Shown in pieces: positions 1 through 13,933 of a DNA stretch of 64,000 nucleotides. The translations under genes were made by a program, and so were the position numbers. The notes beneath the pieces were generated by a model, which was not told the DNA's origin, did not search any database, and saw only the letters and a program-made list of their open reading frames with translations. How positions within the stretch are numbered: the first letter of the stretch is position 1; every line of letters begins with the position of its first letter. Source of the DNA: Acanthopleura granulata (taxonomy: Eukaryota > Mollusca > Polyplacophora > Chitonida > Chitonidae). Location: NCBI GenBank assembly GCA_016165875.1, contig JABBOT010000023.1:620001-684000 (forward strand). The letters run 5' to 3'.

Positions 1-261
1 TTCAGTGTACATGTGGTGTCATCTGGTGTCAACAACATGTTCTAATTAAGCGGTTCTTTTGGGTTTGCATTAACAATGTCGGAAAGTCGAGATATAATAT
101 GGCCCATCATGACTTAAATATGGTTTCTTTCACATCTAACAAAACCTGGCTTTCATTCTAAACTTTGTGAAATGGAAACACATTGATAGAGGATGTTAAA
201 GATGTTAACGTTGATATGCCCACTACCAAGAAGAAAACAATGATTTTCAATCAAAATTTTT

Positions 262-545
262 TTGTCTACTTGCCAAATTTTATTTATTCATTTGATTGGT
301 GCTTTACGCCGTACTCAAGAATATTTTACTTATACGACGGCGGCCAGCATTGCAGTGGTAGAAAAACAGGCAGAGCCCAGGGGAAGCCTGGAAGCCAGCC
401 GCAGATTGCTGGCAGACCTTCCCACGTACGGCCGTAGAGGAAGCCAGCATGAGCTGGAATTGAACTCACAGCGACCGCATTGATGAGAGGCTTCTGGGTC
501 ATTGCACTACGCTAGCGCGCTAACCGACTGAGCCCCGGAGGTATC
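262..545 (-). mobile_element. tRNA-derived SINE, near full length
   Basis: Read on the minus strand, this element starts with a tRNA-like head. It has a GGCTCAGTCGGTTAGCGCGC A-box region near 533-511 and a GAGTTCAATTCC B-box near 468-455. A conserved body follows, including the reverse complement of GGCGGCCAGCATT. It ends in the reverse complement of GATTGGTGCTTTACGCCGTA and an AAT-rich tail near 290-262. The same core recurs at about 1.7, 7.9, 17.5, 35.2, 38.4, 38.5, 49.7 and 63.8 kb. I infer a Pol III-transcribed, LINE-mobilised SINE. No target-site duplication was confirmed. Short ORFs here are incidental. Confidence 0.8.
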
Positions 546-1705
546 TTATCTTGCCAGCTGGGATCTTATATCTGACCCAATGTATGTTTTGACACGCCTT
601 TGGTAAAATAGTGCGTATACAACATATTTAGATACACAAGTCATTCTCATTTTAACATTATAATCGGAATCAGCTGCATGAATTTAATGTTCGGGTCTTC
701 CAATACATGGATACACGACCCAGAGTTGGGTTTGTCACATGTGCATTTCATTGGATTTCTAAAGAAGGAATCTCCATTAACGTTTTCCTCGGGACAATGT
801 AATTCGTAAATATCCTAAAACAACAATTCCCAAAGCAATATGTAAGAATGCTTTTCTTTTCCAAACATCCATAAAGACCCCTGGATAGCCTATAGATAAG
901 CTGCTAATTCAGAGCAGCTTGATGAACAGCAATGCAGTACAGGCTCATCCTGCCACAGAATCAGGAATATTTTCCCGTGTGTGCCTATATTGCGGGTTCT
1001 AGCAGAAATAAATAAAGTAAGTTTTATATGTTGGATGACTTAATTTTTAGCTCTTCATATTTGCTTACATTTATGAATTTCCAAAGGAAAACAGTAGTTA
1101 CACTCCTGCTCATGCGCTTTGGTGATTTTTTCCAGGGTACTGTGAAAATTTTGAAGCTGAGGTTCATTGTTTAAGTGTATCTATAGTATACATAAATATT
1201 ATGGAGCATGACAGTGAATGTAGCTGTTGGATGGCCTCTTTACATTTTTTCAACACGACTGATGTAGTCTGTATACCGGTTATATCTATAGATTATTACT
1301 TAATCATCGCGGTTAATGAATGCCCCGGCCAGACAATTGCAGTCTGACCTGCAGTAGGCCCTGTAACATTTAACACAGACTCCTGTCTGATTGGCCGGAT
1401 AGGCGTTGCGTTCAGGATCATCATTAAAATGACATTTTTCATAAATAAATATAATTCTTTGCAGGGATCGAACAAAGACGCATACTTTTACAGAAAAAAA
1501 ATGATGTGGAATTTCAAAGGCAAATGCAGTTCAACTCTTTGCCTATGTTATTAAAACTCCTGTATATATAGTGTGCCACTATAACAAAAGGTAGAAATAA
1601 GGGCGGTGGTAGATAAGAAAAATCTGTAGTCCAACAGAAGACCAGCCAGTGATGTCGAGTGTAAGCAGCAGGATGTACGTGACAGGTTTGCATTTTACTT
1701 AAGTC
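546..1705. other. Intergenic, no gene seen
   Basis: AT-rich sequence with stop codons in all frames. No splice-bounded exon, RNA gene or clear repeat was recognised. Confidence 0.6.
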
Positions 1706-1795
1706 CAAATTTATTTATTTATTTGGTTTGTTACGCCGTACTTTAGAATATTTAACTTCTATGGTGGCGGCCAGCATTATGGTAGAATTAAACCG
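1706..1795 (-). mobile_element. SINE fragment (3' part only)
   Basis: This is a truncated, diverged copy of the SINE at 262-545. On the plus strand it reads an ATTTATTTATTTGG tail end, then TTACGCCGTACT, then GGTGGCGGCCAGCATTATGG. The tRNA-like head is missing, which is typical 5' truncation of a retroposed copy. Confidence 0.7.
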
Positions 1796-4700
1796 GAGTT
1801 CAAACTGAATGGCTAGGAGATTGGTTAAAGTTGAGAATACGTATGCAGTCATTAAATACGTATATATTTCCTTTGCTATGAATATATCTTTGTTATCTTT
1901 GTTTGTAGTCATGTCGAATATAATTTTACTTTGACATGAAGCGCTGCTTTTCCACACAAAAAACTATAGAAGTTCATGGTTACCATGTTTGGGAGTTACC
2001 GCGTTACCTGGCAAAGTGTAACTGACAATTATCCATCAGTTCATATTTCGAAGTTCCAAATGACAACATAGAATGTGATACAGAATTGCTAGTTATCTTG
2101 GTAACAATGTTTGCAAATATTTTAGCGCGCTAACATGACACTATAAAATGATGTGTCTGGTTGTAACCATAGACATCGATGAGGCCACCTGTTGCTGAAC
2201 AGGTGAGCAAATCAGATAAACTACAGTTGAACACAACACTTTAGCCTTGCGGGGCGACTTGTGATGCCTAGTGACCATTCCAATATACTGCATGATGCAA
2301 TTCCCATCCTGTGTATGTACAGTGTATACAACGCTCACTGTATTGTTATCCCTAACCTCCACCTAATAGCCAGTGGAATAAAAGAACAAATTTATGATAC
2401 CTCTACAGCAGGGCGTAGATCGTAAGCAACTAGGCCCATTTCGACACAGTCGACCTACGCCTAAACGTTTATGTTGAAAAGTTAGATAAACCCTTGCAAT
2501 CGTGAGCAACGACCGTCGTCTGATCAGATTTTGTCTCGGTGTGCGTAGGGCGACTACGACTGGCGGCAATTGTGAGCAGGCGGCTTCCGTCAGCTCCAAG
2601 TAGCGTCTTACTGAAGTTGTCGTAATTGCTTAAAGTGTGTCTACGAAACACCACAAGAGCTGCCATATATAGTATACTTACGGAATTCACGTTTGCCTGA
2701 GGGTAGGTGTAAATTTACACCAAACACCAGCCGCCCCAGTTTTATAAGATGGTCAGTCTTTCCTGCGACACACGTCCGACTGGTTTACACCCAGTCGCAG
2801 CCTTACTCTAGCTATGTAAGACCGATCCCATCTACTAAACAACGTGACTGTCGTGTGACCTGTTAATGATGGCGGCGCCCATGTACACAGTGCGTGGATA
2901 TAATTAATATAGGGTCTTCACACCTTTAAGTTGTCTTTTCTTTCGAAACTTTAGGTTTTTTGGAAATCGATTCTCTTGTGCTTTGATCAGAACTTTTTAC
3001 TTGATATCCCATTCAGTCGAAGGACTGACAAATTTAAACACCAATGAACTTTTTCCTTTTTGTCATTCAGTACATATAGGCTGCAGGCACTGTATAGCGC
3101 TGGCTGATTTTATCATCGGCAATTATTCGTCAGCTACAAGGTACATGTAGATTTAAAGTCCGCGCTGTACAAACTTACAGAAGCTTAGGCCTATATCTTT
3201 TTTCGAAGGACTATAATTCCAGCATATCGCCTACTAGGTTTGCTTAGAGCCATCGCCATTTCGTCTATGCCAGCTCTCTACACATTTCGGTTAGAAAATG
3301 CCTTCCAAGTGTTTCAAGCACTGGCTCAGCCTCCACATATGGACGAGTTTATTTTCAGCCTTATCGGCCCATTCGGTGATCGCCATTTTCACGGTGTAAC
3401 TCATGTATGTGATGCACCACTAGATGCCTCCAACTGCAGAAAAGTATAACATGTTCAACTCCGAACAATTGCTGAGTCAGCAGTAGCAAGGTCGATCTAT
3501 GCCCGGCTTTAAAGCGTAAACAAAGAAATGCGACAGTGTTATTCTTTGATTCTCCAGGAACCAGCTTTTTGGTGAAGGTAATAGATCATACATGGCCATT
3601 CCAGAGGAATGATTTTTACAACACGACCAGGCGTTTACCAATCGGCGCAGAGATGCCTGTAACTGTGCTCTAGACACAGGACACAGTTTTATCACTACAT
3701 GTTCCGTGTTTACACAAACGTCACACTTCATTTCCTGGCTTTACAATTAGGAATAATGAAGATGGAGTTGAAACTTAATTAAAAATGTTTTCAAAAATAC
3801 AACGCTACGGACTGGACACAATGAATTACCGGAAGTACTGCGTGTCCTCCAGACATCGTTGAAAAGTGACAGAGAACTTGCACATGTGTGGTAAAACAGT
3901 TTGAGATGAAATTCTATAGCTGAATCTGGCGCTGGGAATTTCACTTTGGATATTGATTTTTATGGTTGATGGCTTGTATAGTCGTAGCATGGGAGTTGTG
4001 CCTGGTATCAGAAGAACATCATTTCACCAGCAGCTAAGACAATACTTTTGAACTTTCTAAAAATACCGTATTTGTATGATGATCAGCAATTCACGCTTAA
4101 GAGAGACTTTCGATCTTTGGCGTAAACAGTTCAGCCTACTTGTGTGACGTCACATGCAGGCAAGTTTTAACAGTTTTGCTTATTGACATGGGTTCAGTTG
4201 TTGTCATATAACCTTAACAGAAAAAGATGAAAAAAAAGTGAAAAGATTATGGAAAATACTTAACGCCATGGCGTAACGCCAAGAATATTCCGTAATATGA
4301 AACATGGCGGTCGATCTGTAATATGGGTGAAGGAAACCAGAGATACCGGAGCAAACGATCTTTGGCAAGTTAATGATGAACTCTCGCACGTTTGATGTAT
4401 AGATATGCGAACTTTATAGGGTGAAATTAGACAACTGTCACCAAGCCTGTCATCAAGGATATATACGAATTGGATCAGCACCTCGTGCACAATTCCTATA
4501 GATAGATGAAATGAACAGATAAAATGAACTAATTTCTTTGCATGTATTACGGTGTGGTATAGAAAACCTCACCTAGATATGGACACGCACTGTTTTGCTT
4601 TCATTGCGCATTTACACACTGGCGTATATATATATATTTGTGAATCAGTTACTTTCGATAATGTCAGTGGCTGAAATGAATCCACACAATTTCTCGTCCC

Positions 4701-6229
4701 TGACCGAGGCCAGGTGTATATCCATATGTTGACCTTTGTGAAATATATACATGTATTTACACATACTTTTTACTAATACAAGCCTGATATATACATACAG
4801 CTTGAAGCGGCATTTAAAAGTGAGGGATACGGAATGGGTCACGTTAACCAAAGCCGCCATGGGCTGCGTGCCAATACGACCGGCAGTTGTCGTGAGCATA
4901 TGAGGTCAGCTATATTTAGCGCGTTCCCCACCCGCTTGTGTATGTGTATATCTACTGCTCCATCTAGATGGCTTTCAGACAGGCACATGGTGCTCCGGAG
5001 AACAACCAGTTCTTTTGAGCAGTTTTTCACGACTCACAAATATACACCTTGACTCCGTAGGCCTAGTCCCTGTAACCCATACTTTCCGTCCCAATCACAT
5101 ACATGTAAGGATCTGCGCAATGCAATTCATAGTTCTAAATGCACGACTCAAATCACCACGGGACATGAGGTGAGGACAGAGATATGTCAAAAACAAGTCG
5201 AATACAACAAGTAATGTAACCGAAGTTATACTGAACGATAATTTGAAAGAGACATAAACCTGAAAAGCCACAGACTTTTTTCTGATGGGGTTGGTAATTC
5301 CATAAATCTGGAATTCTTACGCGGGCAAGTGATATGCCGTGTTAAAAAAAAACAACCAAAAACGATATGGCGCCACTCGTGCTCTTCCTTTACTATCGCT
5401 TTTTATGGTAAAAAGGCCAAACTGCGATTTCTTGACGCCACAGCGGAAACAGGTGTGGTCTCTGGTTAGGGAAAAACACGCCCCTTATTGAATAAAACAG
5501 GTAACATGACGGCGCTTTCGATTCCCGATGTGGGGAATCTTGCATATTTAAACAGCAATATCTTTACTGGATATCCAACTTCGCCAAAAAAAAAAAAAAA
5601 ATGGCAATTTTCAACTTTTCTGTGGGGTACTTTATTGATACATACATCCGATTGTTCTGGTTGTGTCTTTTCTTTTCAACGTCATGCAAGAACATCTATA
5701 TGTATAATCGAGCAGCGCCAAGGCCAGCTCAGTTCAGATTAACAAGCGAAATGCAACCGCGTGTTCGAATCCAGTCCAGTTCACAATTAAAAAAGCTATT
5801 CAGTTTATCATGCCATATACCTGTTGGTTCGGTCATAACCAATACCTCACTGAGAGACATACAGAAATCACACTTGGCAAAGTGAGCCACATTAAAGCAG
5901 CGAGCTGGACAGTCTGATTATTGATATTTAATCAAACCTAATTTGTGTGAGAAAGTTTGATATTAGCCGTGAAATATTAGCTGAAATCCCTGAAAACGAA
6001 CGGTCGGAAGCATATGACCCAAGAATCGTGTACTACGTAATTTTGTGTTAAACGCGTGTGCGGAATAATCAATGCGTGTCGACAGAAAATGACAGTTAGG
6101 TAGCTCAACCTCTGTTTCTGAGAATGATCAACATCAGTTTGTCGTGGGTGTTGCTACTGGCAACGGTTGACCGTTTCTACATTTCAATTAATATTCTTAG
6201 GTAATGAACTGCGGAAATGACCAGTCATT
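1796..6229. other. Intergenic, no supported gene
   Basis: About 4.4 kb without a credible coding exon. Open frames are short, start anywhere, and lack splice signals or recognisable protein motifs. A short poly-A run lies near 5586-5600. Confidence 0.5.
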
Positions 6230-6805
6230 GCCGTAAATTACCTCAGCTCATCTGATACCTGACAAACCATACAGAGTAAAGCCGTAGACGACCCAGAAAA
6301 GTCTGGTGATCCCTCCACAGAGGACAGAGTAAACCATCTGACTTCGCTTGATATCTGACAAACCATCTGGAGTAAAGCCGTAGACGACTCAGAAAAGCTT
6401 GGTGATCTCCAGACAGAGGACACGGTAAATTACATCACCTCGTCGGATATCTGACAAACCATCTGGAATAAAGCCGTAGACGACCCAGAAAAGACTGGTG
6501 ATACCTCGACAGAGGACAGAGTTAATTACATCACCTCGCCAGATATCTGACAAACCATCTGGAATAAAGCCGCTGAAAAAAAAAATGTATGGCGATCCCT
6601 CCACAGAGGGCAGAGTAAATCACATCACTTCGCCTGATATCTGACAAAACATCTGGAGTAAAGCCGCACACGTCCCAGAAATATCTGGTGATCCCTCGAC
6701 AGGGGACGGAGTAAACTACCTCACCTCGCCTGATATCTGACAAACCATCTACAGTAAAGCCACGGACGACTCAGAAAAGTCTGGTGATCTACCGACAGAA
6801 GACAT
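6230..6805. repeat. 96-bp minisatellite, six copies
   Basis: The anchor CTGACAAACC recurs at 6259, 6355, 6451, 6547, 6641 (as CTGACAAAAC) and 6737. The spacings are 96, 96, 96, 94 and 96 bp. Each unit also carries AAAGCCGTAGACGAC-like and GGTGATCCCTC-like blocks. The period is a multiple of three, so 32-residue periodic open frames appear on the minus strand. They sit in different frames in different parts of the array and are broken by stops and the 94-bp unit. I treat the array as non-coding. An old coding-repeat origin cannot be excluded. Confidence 0.9.
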
Positions 6806-7924
6806 TTGGCAAACCAGAAGGGATACAGTGTTTTCCCGGCAAAAACCATTACACTGCGCAGTCACTATGGGCTCTTTGGAATTGAAGCCCACGCTTTAAG
6901 TCAACAGGCAGTGGTTGATCACCTGATGTGACCGCAGAATGTATATACTTGTACAGCTTTATACCGCCACGAGTAATATTCTGCATACATGTATATTAGG
7001 TTTGTATATTAGCGCGTGAGGTTAGTACCATTAGCGCATTCCATGCAGAAACGTATATAGCACATTCAAGCATTCTGTGTCCTTAAATGAACTATTTTTA
7101 CCAAGACATAAAATAATGGTTACTCTGTACCAATCTGCTCTAATATACAGCCCTAAGGCTGTACATCAGATATAAAGCTTTACATGTTATACCATGTTCA
7201 TAAAGCCTTATTACACCCTTATTTCAGTTGTATTTTGTCTTTCCAATCAGCGTTGGATTAGTGATGAGGTTATTAGCCTTAAGCTTCTAAGAACAAGCTT
7301 ATCAGTGGATAAAATGTGCCGATTAATGCCCTAATAATAAACTAGATAAAATGCCATGAAGTAAGATCGGCCCTTCGCCTTTAGTCGAAAAAATAACACC
7401 ATGTAAAACGCAGGTGACCATACTTACAATTCATTCCAGTCTTACGTCAATTATGTAAGGTATATTAAACAGGCTCTATTGTACGGTTCTACCGAACAAC
7501 GTGCATACATAGGTCTCCGAGTTTACGTGTGTTTCCACCATTCTTACGAAATAACCAAATTTTGTTTGTTTTGTCCTCATTTTTTAAAAAATACTACCAC
7601 TCAATTAAGTAAATACCCATGCATAGAGAAACTCGAACAATTTCATATTATGTTCCAGAGATGCTGATGGTAAACGAAATTTTACATATACTTAACAAAG
7701 GCGAGAAAGAAAAAGAATGACAGTCAGCTATGTTAAAGCCAAGACTATATGTACGCATAAACAAGTACAAATACACCACACAGTGAAAGCTAAAACAAGA
7801 ATGATGAGAAATTTGGTACAGATAATGCGCAGGTTACATATCTCCTAAACCGGCACGTTTACAACATACAGGATAAAAAGTATAACCTGCTCTTCAAGAC
7901 ACACTAATGACCTTGGACAAACTA
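6806..7924. other. Intergenic, no gene seen
   Basis: AT-rich sequence between the minisatellite and a SINE copy. No exon, RNA gene or repeat was recognised. Confidence 0.5.
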
Positions 7925-8195
7925 CAATGATTTCTTCTTTTGATTGGCGTGATATGCTGTACTCAAGAATATTTCATATATACAACAGCAGTCAGCATTA
8001 TGGTGGGAGGAAACCGGGCAGTCAGAGGCCCGGAGAAACCCACGACCATCCGCGGGTTGCTGACAGACCTTCCCACGTACGGCCAGAGAGGCCAGCATGC
8101 ATGAGCTGAATTTGAACGCACAGTGACCGAATTGGTGAGAGGCTCTTGTGCCATTATACGCTGCACTTAGCGCGCTAAGCCTCTTCACCATTATT
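7925..8195 (-). mobile_element. SINE copy, 5' end eroded
   Basis: This matches the SINE at 262-545 over most of its length. Shared blocks include CAGCATTATGGTGGGAGGAA, CTTCCCACGTACGGCC and TTAGCGCGCTAAG. It lies in the same minus-strand orientation. The A-box end near 8180 is diverged, and the B-box region reads GCGTTCAAATTC near 8120. Confidence 0.8.
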
Positions 8196-9849
8196 TAAAA
8201 AAAAGTCGGACACCGACACCAAGACTGTGTCGTTCCCACAGCAACCCAGTACTAATTACCTCGGTCTATTTAGTAATGGGGAACTAAAAAGATCAGACCC
8301 ATTGTCTTGTATAATATTAATCGAAACCAGATCAAAAAGCCTTTTTCCAGTGTGTGCACGATTATGTTGAAATGTGTAGTTGGAAACAAAAATCACGTCA
8401 TGTAGAGTTAGAAAAAGCCGAGCACCTCTGAAAAACTGCACGATAGCCCTGTGAAGCCGCCATCTGTAGCTGCAGTCTACTGAAGTGCTCATGAATAGTG
8501 AATACTTTTCTTGGTCTGACGATTATTTCTTGATCAGCAGCCGCAATTAGGACGAACCAGCTGCGTCAGGCGAATCTAACTCTTCCGCTTGCATAGTTAT
8601 TATGATCAGTCAATGACGTCAGTCAAGCATACTGTATCACATGACGGTGTCCACAGAACAGTCATTGAACGCCTTCACATCTTGATTCCTTTTGACTCAT
8701 ATACTTATCACGTAGTCACTGATCGATGTGGAACTCCGACAGAAAGTCGATGAACTGGAATCCCAGTACATGGCATACTCTCAAAATCCACTCCGAAAAA
8801 CCATAGCGCCAAATGTGCGAAGTAGCATGTAAAGAATGTTTGATATAACATCTGTACCCTCAATTCAAACACTCGTTGTATACAATGTATATATGTATCT
8901 CACCGTATATGTATAACCTCACGATGTCCGTTTTACTCTTTTATATTTCAATGGAAGTTGTGCCGGACTGTATTTATATACACTTGATAACGATGTTAGT
9001 ATCTACATCGAAACGTCGTGATAATAAACCAAGAAGTTGTATATCCATAAGAAAGACATGTTCCAGTGTACTTCCATCCCAACTTCTAAATGCCACTTAA
9101 ACAAATGTATTTATATACTGGTGAATCTTGTAGCAATACGTAGGACTTCTTGCCAATATTTCTAGATCATATCGCGCAGAAAAGAATGGGCACCTTATGA
9201 ATGAGGACAACACTTACCTAGTAATACAGAAAGGAATATGCGTCACTCACTGCTCCAATTTTGACCTAGGAAGCCAAGGGCAGTATTGACACAAAGAGTA
9301 GAAGTAAAAAGAATACCAGCTGGTGAAGTAATTTCAAGGTGAATGTAGATAATGCAAAGTGTTTTGTCGGGATGATGATCTGCAGACAATCCGTCTTCGC
9401 TCCCTCAACGACAGCTGTACCCTTAAAACAGCTGAACATCTCAATAATCCCCAGCTAAAAATCATCACTGTCTTCGACAGTAATGTGGACGTTTTACCTA
9501 AACGAATCGATTCGGTAATCCTCACCAAACTGCAACTGCGAAGAACCATGTATTTTGTCCATATAACACAAATTGTCCGTCATCACAGGCGCACTTGCCT
9601 CTCCGAGTCTGTTTACCTCTACAACCTGGCCAACATCCCTGGACTAAGTTATATGCACATATAGCGGACACAACACATACTGCTTGTAGGAAGAGACCTC
9701 CGCCATAGGTGGTAACACGATGAAAGCAAGCATGTACATCCCGCTGCTCTGTCCTGAAAATGATCACCTTCCCGTAACAATTTCCAAAAATGAAATTTGG
9801 CGGAAAGAATCAACAAGAACTAATGCAGTGGCGAGCCTAATAATATGTA
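8196..9849. other. Intergenic downstream of FoxO
   Basis: No supported gene. A 101-codon plus-strand frame at 9359-9664 looks mildly protein-like at its start but has no clear splice sites or recognised domain. It is treated as unproven. Confidence 0.45.
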
Positions 9850-9852
9850 TAT

Positions 9853-12800
9853 TTTAATGATATAAACAAACATTCACGCAATTCTGTTTGTGAATGGGAG
9901 GTTTGGTCATAACGTTAAAGATTACTATACAGATCAATTCTTTCCTTGATTTATCAAGTTTTGCAACTCTAGCCAAATCTGTTTCAATTTTTTATATAAA
10001 ATTATACATTAACAACAATTAACAGGTATTTTGAACAAATACATGAATTTATGTGATCACAATGATGAATGTGTTTTTTTCATAAAATACGAACCACTTA
10101 AAACAGAAAGCCATTCAAATACGGCACATCAGAGGCTCTATATCTATACATACAAGAGGTATGTTTCATATCAAAATCCTGCCAACAGCCCAACATGTAG
10201 GTTCAACCAAGGCTTAGTTTCGACAATGTATACAAGGGTCCTGTGTCTTTACACACACAGAAGATGTTCCTGATTCAGAGTATTTACTGAAGGCATCATA
10301 ATGCCTGTTAAAAACTTATGTCGGCATTGATACTTAGGTTACACCTACATCCTGTTGAGGTGATTTCACCTCATTCCAACCAACAATAACACTTTTCGGT
10401 GGCAAATATAGAAGCAATATTCTGCCTGTATTACAGATTACCCCTTGTTTAAAAATCGCACTTACTAGGAATACAACATAACTGCAGACTTGATGCAATG
10501 TGCTACACCTACAATGTAAGACAAAAGAATTCATATATAAAGTTAACCTTATTTGTCTCAAACAGAGAAACAGAGGTACTGTCAACGCTATATTGTTAAT
10601 GTCTATGAGTAAAGTATAATGCATCCTAACCCTACAAACCATTACATCTTCCTGGGACATATGGCAACAAGACTGCTGATACCTTGAAAGAATAGCATGC
10701 TCTGATCATATCACATCTTAGGTTCTATACAACAGATTGAAACTGGTGCCTTATGGGTATTAAGTCTTCTCCACTGTGCAAAACAATGTAGCTAACTGAT
10801 GAAAGAATGTCAAAACTCTTGGCAGCAATTCAGCATAAGTTTCCAGTTGGAACATCAGCACTGCGAAACCTACATGCTTTAAAATCACACCAAACTCATG
10901 GCTAACAGAATCAATGCTTACTGACTGGAGTTTGACTGGAGTCTGAATTCTATACAAAGCAAAGTTATCAGTACAGATTATAAATTTGGGTGTACACTGA
11001 AGCATAATCACTGCCAACAGATAACACAAGAACAACTATGTTGTGGATTAGCATAAATTTTGTTTCCTTTTAACTGATTTCCCAAGCCTTCAAGAATTAC
11101 AGAACATATCTGGTGGACACAGATGAATGATGATAGAAACATGGATCATAGGCACATTCTTTAGAAAGAAAGCAATATATTTTATATACCTACAAGTATA
11201 TACAGATAACTGTATGTAATATATTTTATGTGGCTATGGTAAAAAACCAGACCACCCTTCTGGCTCTTTGGAAACACCAATGGGCTATCCAAAGTTGGAC
11301 AAATAACATATACATATCTACATACATCAAATGTACAAGCACTACTAACTGTCAATTCCTTCAATTAAGAATCTGGTACAAGTGGACGATTTCAAACAAT
11401 TTACAGTGAATTTCCGCACAGAAAACAATGCTGGGCAATAGAAAAAGATCACAGGACACATGGCAAAAGAAAAAGGACAAAACAAAAATATTTGCCCTTT
11501 TAAGCAATCAGAGAGCTTAGTTTGCTGCAGCGCAACTGTGCAGATTATCTGACTGTGATACTAAATACAGCATGTTAATTTGTACTTAAGACTATGCCGA
11601 TAACACCGACCCAAGTAACTGGCCTCCCAGAGATATCTTCTAAATTTAACCTGAATTATATCTTGCCTAAAAAAAGTTTTCCATCAGGAATAAAGCAGAG
11701 TAAAAAGACATCAGCATGAGCCACATATTGTCTTTCTTCTAGGGACACTAGTTATCTGACTTGGGGAAGGACACTGGTAGCAGCCAGTTTTCATGAAACC
11801 ATAAATATGCACGCTTCATACCTGAGAATCACCAAGACAATTTATGATTACTACATTGACCCTTTACGCATAATGTTATGAGGGGGCATCCCTTACCCTG
11901 ATGTTTCAAGGAAAACACAGAATCATGCAACTAAGAAAATTAACATATCCATGTGTAATATTACAAGTTATATCATACCATCACTGACCATGGTATTTAT
12001 GACCTACTGGTCAAATGTCACAGTACATGAGATTTATCAATACAGAAATCATTTTTATGCCTAAACTTACAGATAAAAGTTCAAAAAACAAAACAATGAA
12101 CTAAAGGATACTGGTACACATGGCATAAAGCAATGAGAGATGAATTTGGAAGAACAGCTACTGTATTATGCTGAGTTTCAGAAAACTGACCCCCAAGTCA
12201 TTCATCAGTACTGATCACAGCAGATCGTTTACAGATCGGCTGCCTTCAGAGACAGCTCGTCATGTTAATTTGCTTCTCACCACAAAAGGGGAAGAGGGAA
12301 AATCATGATAGCCATGTATATGTATGCTAGTTAGGGACACAATCAGCATCTCCACTGCAACAGCACTTTTAGTGTAAGGTTCACTTTGAGAGGCAACCAA
12401 TATACATGCAGACAGCTTTTTTTCAATGTAGACACCTTATATACATGAAAAGTTTAGAAACCTAACAGCAACCATGTACATGTGTAACAGCCTAACCCCT
12501 ACTGTGGTTTCCCAATGTACATCATGCACAACCTAGGCTAGAAACGTATTTGCAAACATATGATCCATCCTGCTACAGATGAAAATGAACACCTGTATTG
12601 TACTATATGATAGTGAAAACTGATGAAATCCTCTGGCATGTATATATTCATCAGGAGAAGCACTTGTACTGGACACTATGCTAGGGGCAAATGTTCAACT
12701 TGGCACTGACAATCAGATGGCTATTTTCTGACCAGTTGCAATGAAGGCTTCTATCTCTTCAGTGCTTAAGGTCACAAAATTCTATTCCAGTAACCTGTGT

Positions 12801-13933
12801 CCAGGACCTCAAGAGCCCTTAGTACAGTGCAGCATTATGACATCAGAACCTCACCTTTAATGAGGAATAGGATTCAAAAGACAAGAACAATCATTCTTAG
12901 CCTAACTTCACCAAGCTTCAGATAAATGTGTCTTCTCAACCTGACAGCACTGTATACAAAACAATAAACATAAACCAGTTTTAAAAAAGATCTGAGATAA
13001 AATTCTTTTAAATAAGTTGGTATCTACACAGCACACCATGATTTATGTACACAAATATACATATGAAGACTAAAGGTTTCCAATTTATAAACACAGGTAA
13101 TGTCACTCAATATTCCTTGTGAACACTTTTGAGTGACAATCATAACCACAGGTGTCAAGAGTCCAATATCAAGTCAACACACCAGAGTTCCTGTGTGGTT
13201 AGGCGAGCAGCAACAATTATAATGTAGCAGCTGAATCTATTTTGGGCTCCTTCATGAACTGTACAAATAGAGGAGTGAAAGCAAGGGAGCAATAACAAAG
13301 GAATAACCCATAATCAAGGAATCAACTTGTTATGGCATGATTGAGAACATAAAGGCTGCCACTCACAAAGTTTCAACTGGAAAAACTGTTCCTCAAGGCA
13401 ACACTCCCAATTCTAAACTGTTCCACTACACCTACCTACTTTGAAACTATTCTTCACTCAAAGGTGTGAAACAGTTTCAACAATATCACACACACAAGAG
13501 AGAGTCTGCAAGAAATTCACTTGTATTGATGTACTGGCCATACTTGAAGGGTGGGGGAAACATCCCCTGTGGCTATTATATATAATAACATTTTCCACAT
13601 GAGACGTCATCACACAAATTTCTTTCATCACTAGCCACTAACAACTATTAACAATCACCAGCAGAAGAGATTAAAATAAAATAAAATTTAAGTCTACACT
13701 CACTTGTGCAGATCAGGCGCTTATCAAAGTCATGTAGGAATTGTTAAGTCTTTAACTGGCATGAAATAGCTTTCCCCATATTCAACTTTGGAATATCTAG
13801 CTGCAACAACTTCTAGCTTTGGACAAGAACTATTCCAGGATTGTAGATTTTTTCCCCAGTTCTAATCCTGGCAACATGCATGCTGAACAACCTATATGGT
13901 TCAAACTTAAGCTTGCTACTAAAAAAACAATCC
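9853..13933 (-). other. Probable FoxO 3' untranslated region
   Basis: About 4 kb directly 3' of the FoxO stop codon on the minus strand. It has no long open frame and, unlike its flanks, no recognisable SINE or tandem repeat. The only polyadenylation-like hexamer I picked out near its far end is ATTAAA on the minus strand at 9858-9853. Long 3' UTRs are common in FOXO genes. The boundary is an inference and a nearer cleavage site is possible. Confidence 0.4.

Noticed and set aside
6238..6743. Periodic minus-strand frames
   Set aside because: They follow from the 96-bp minisatellite and change frame along the array, so no gene is called.
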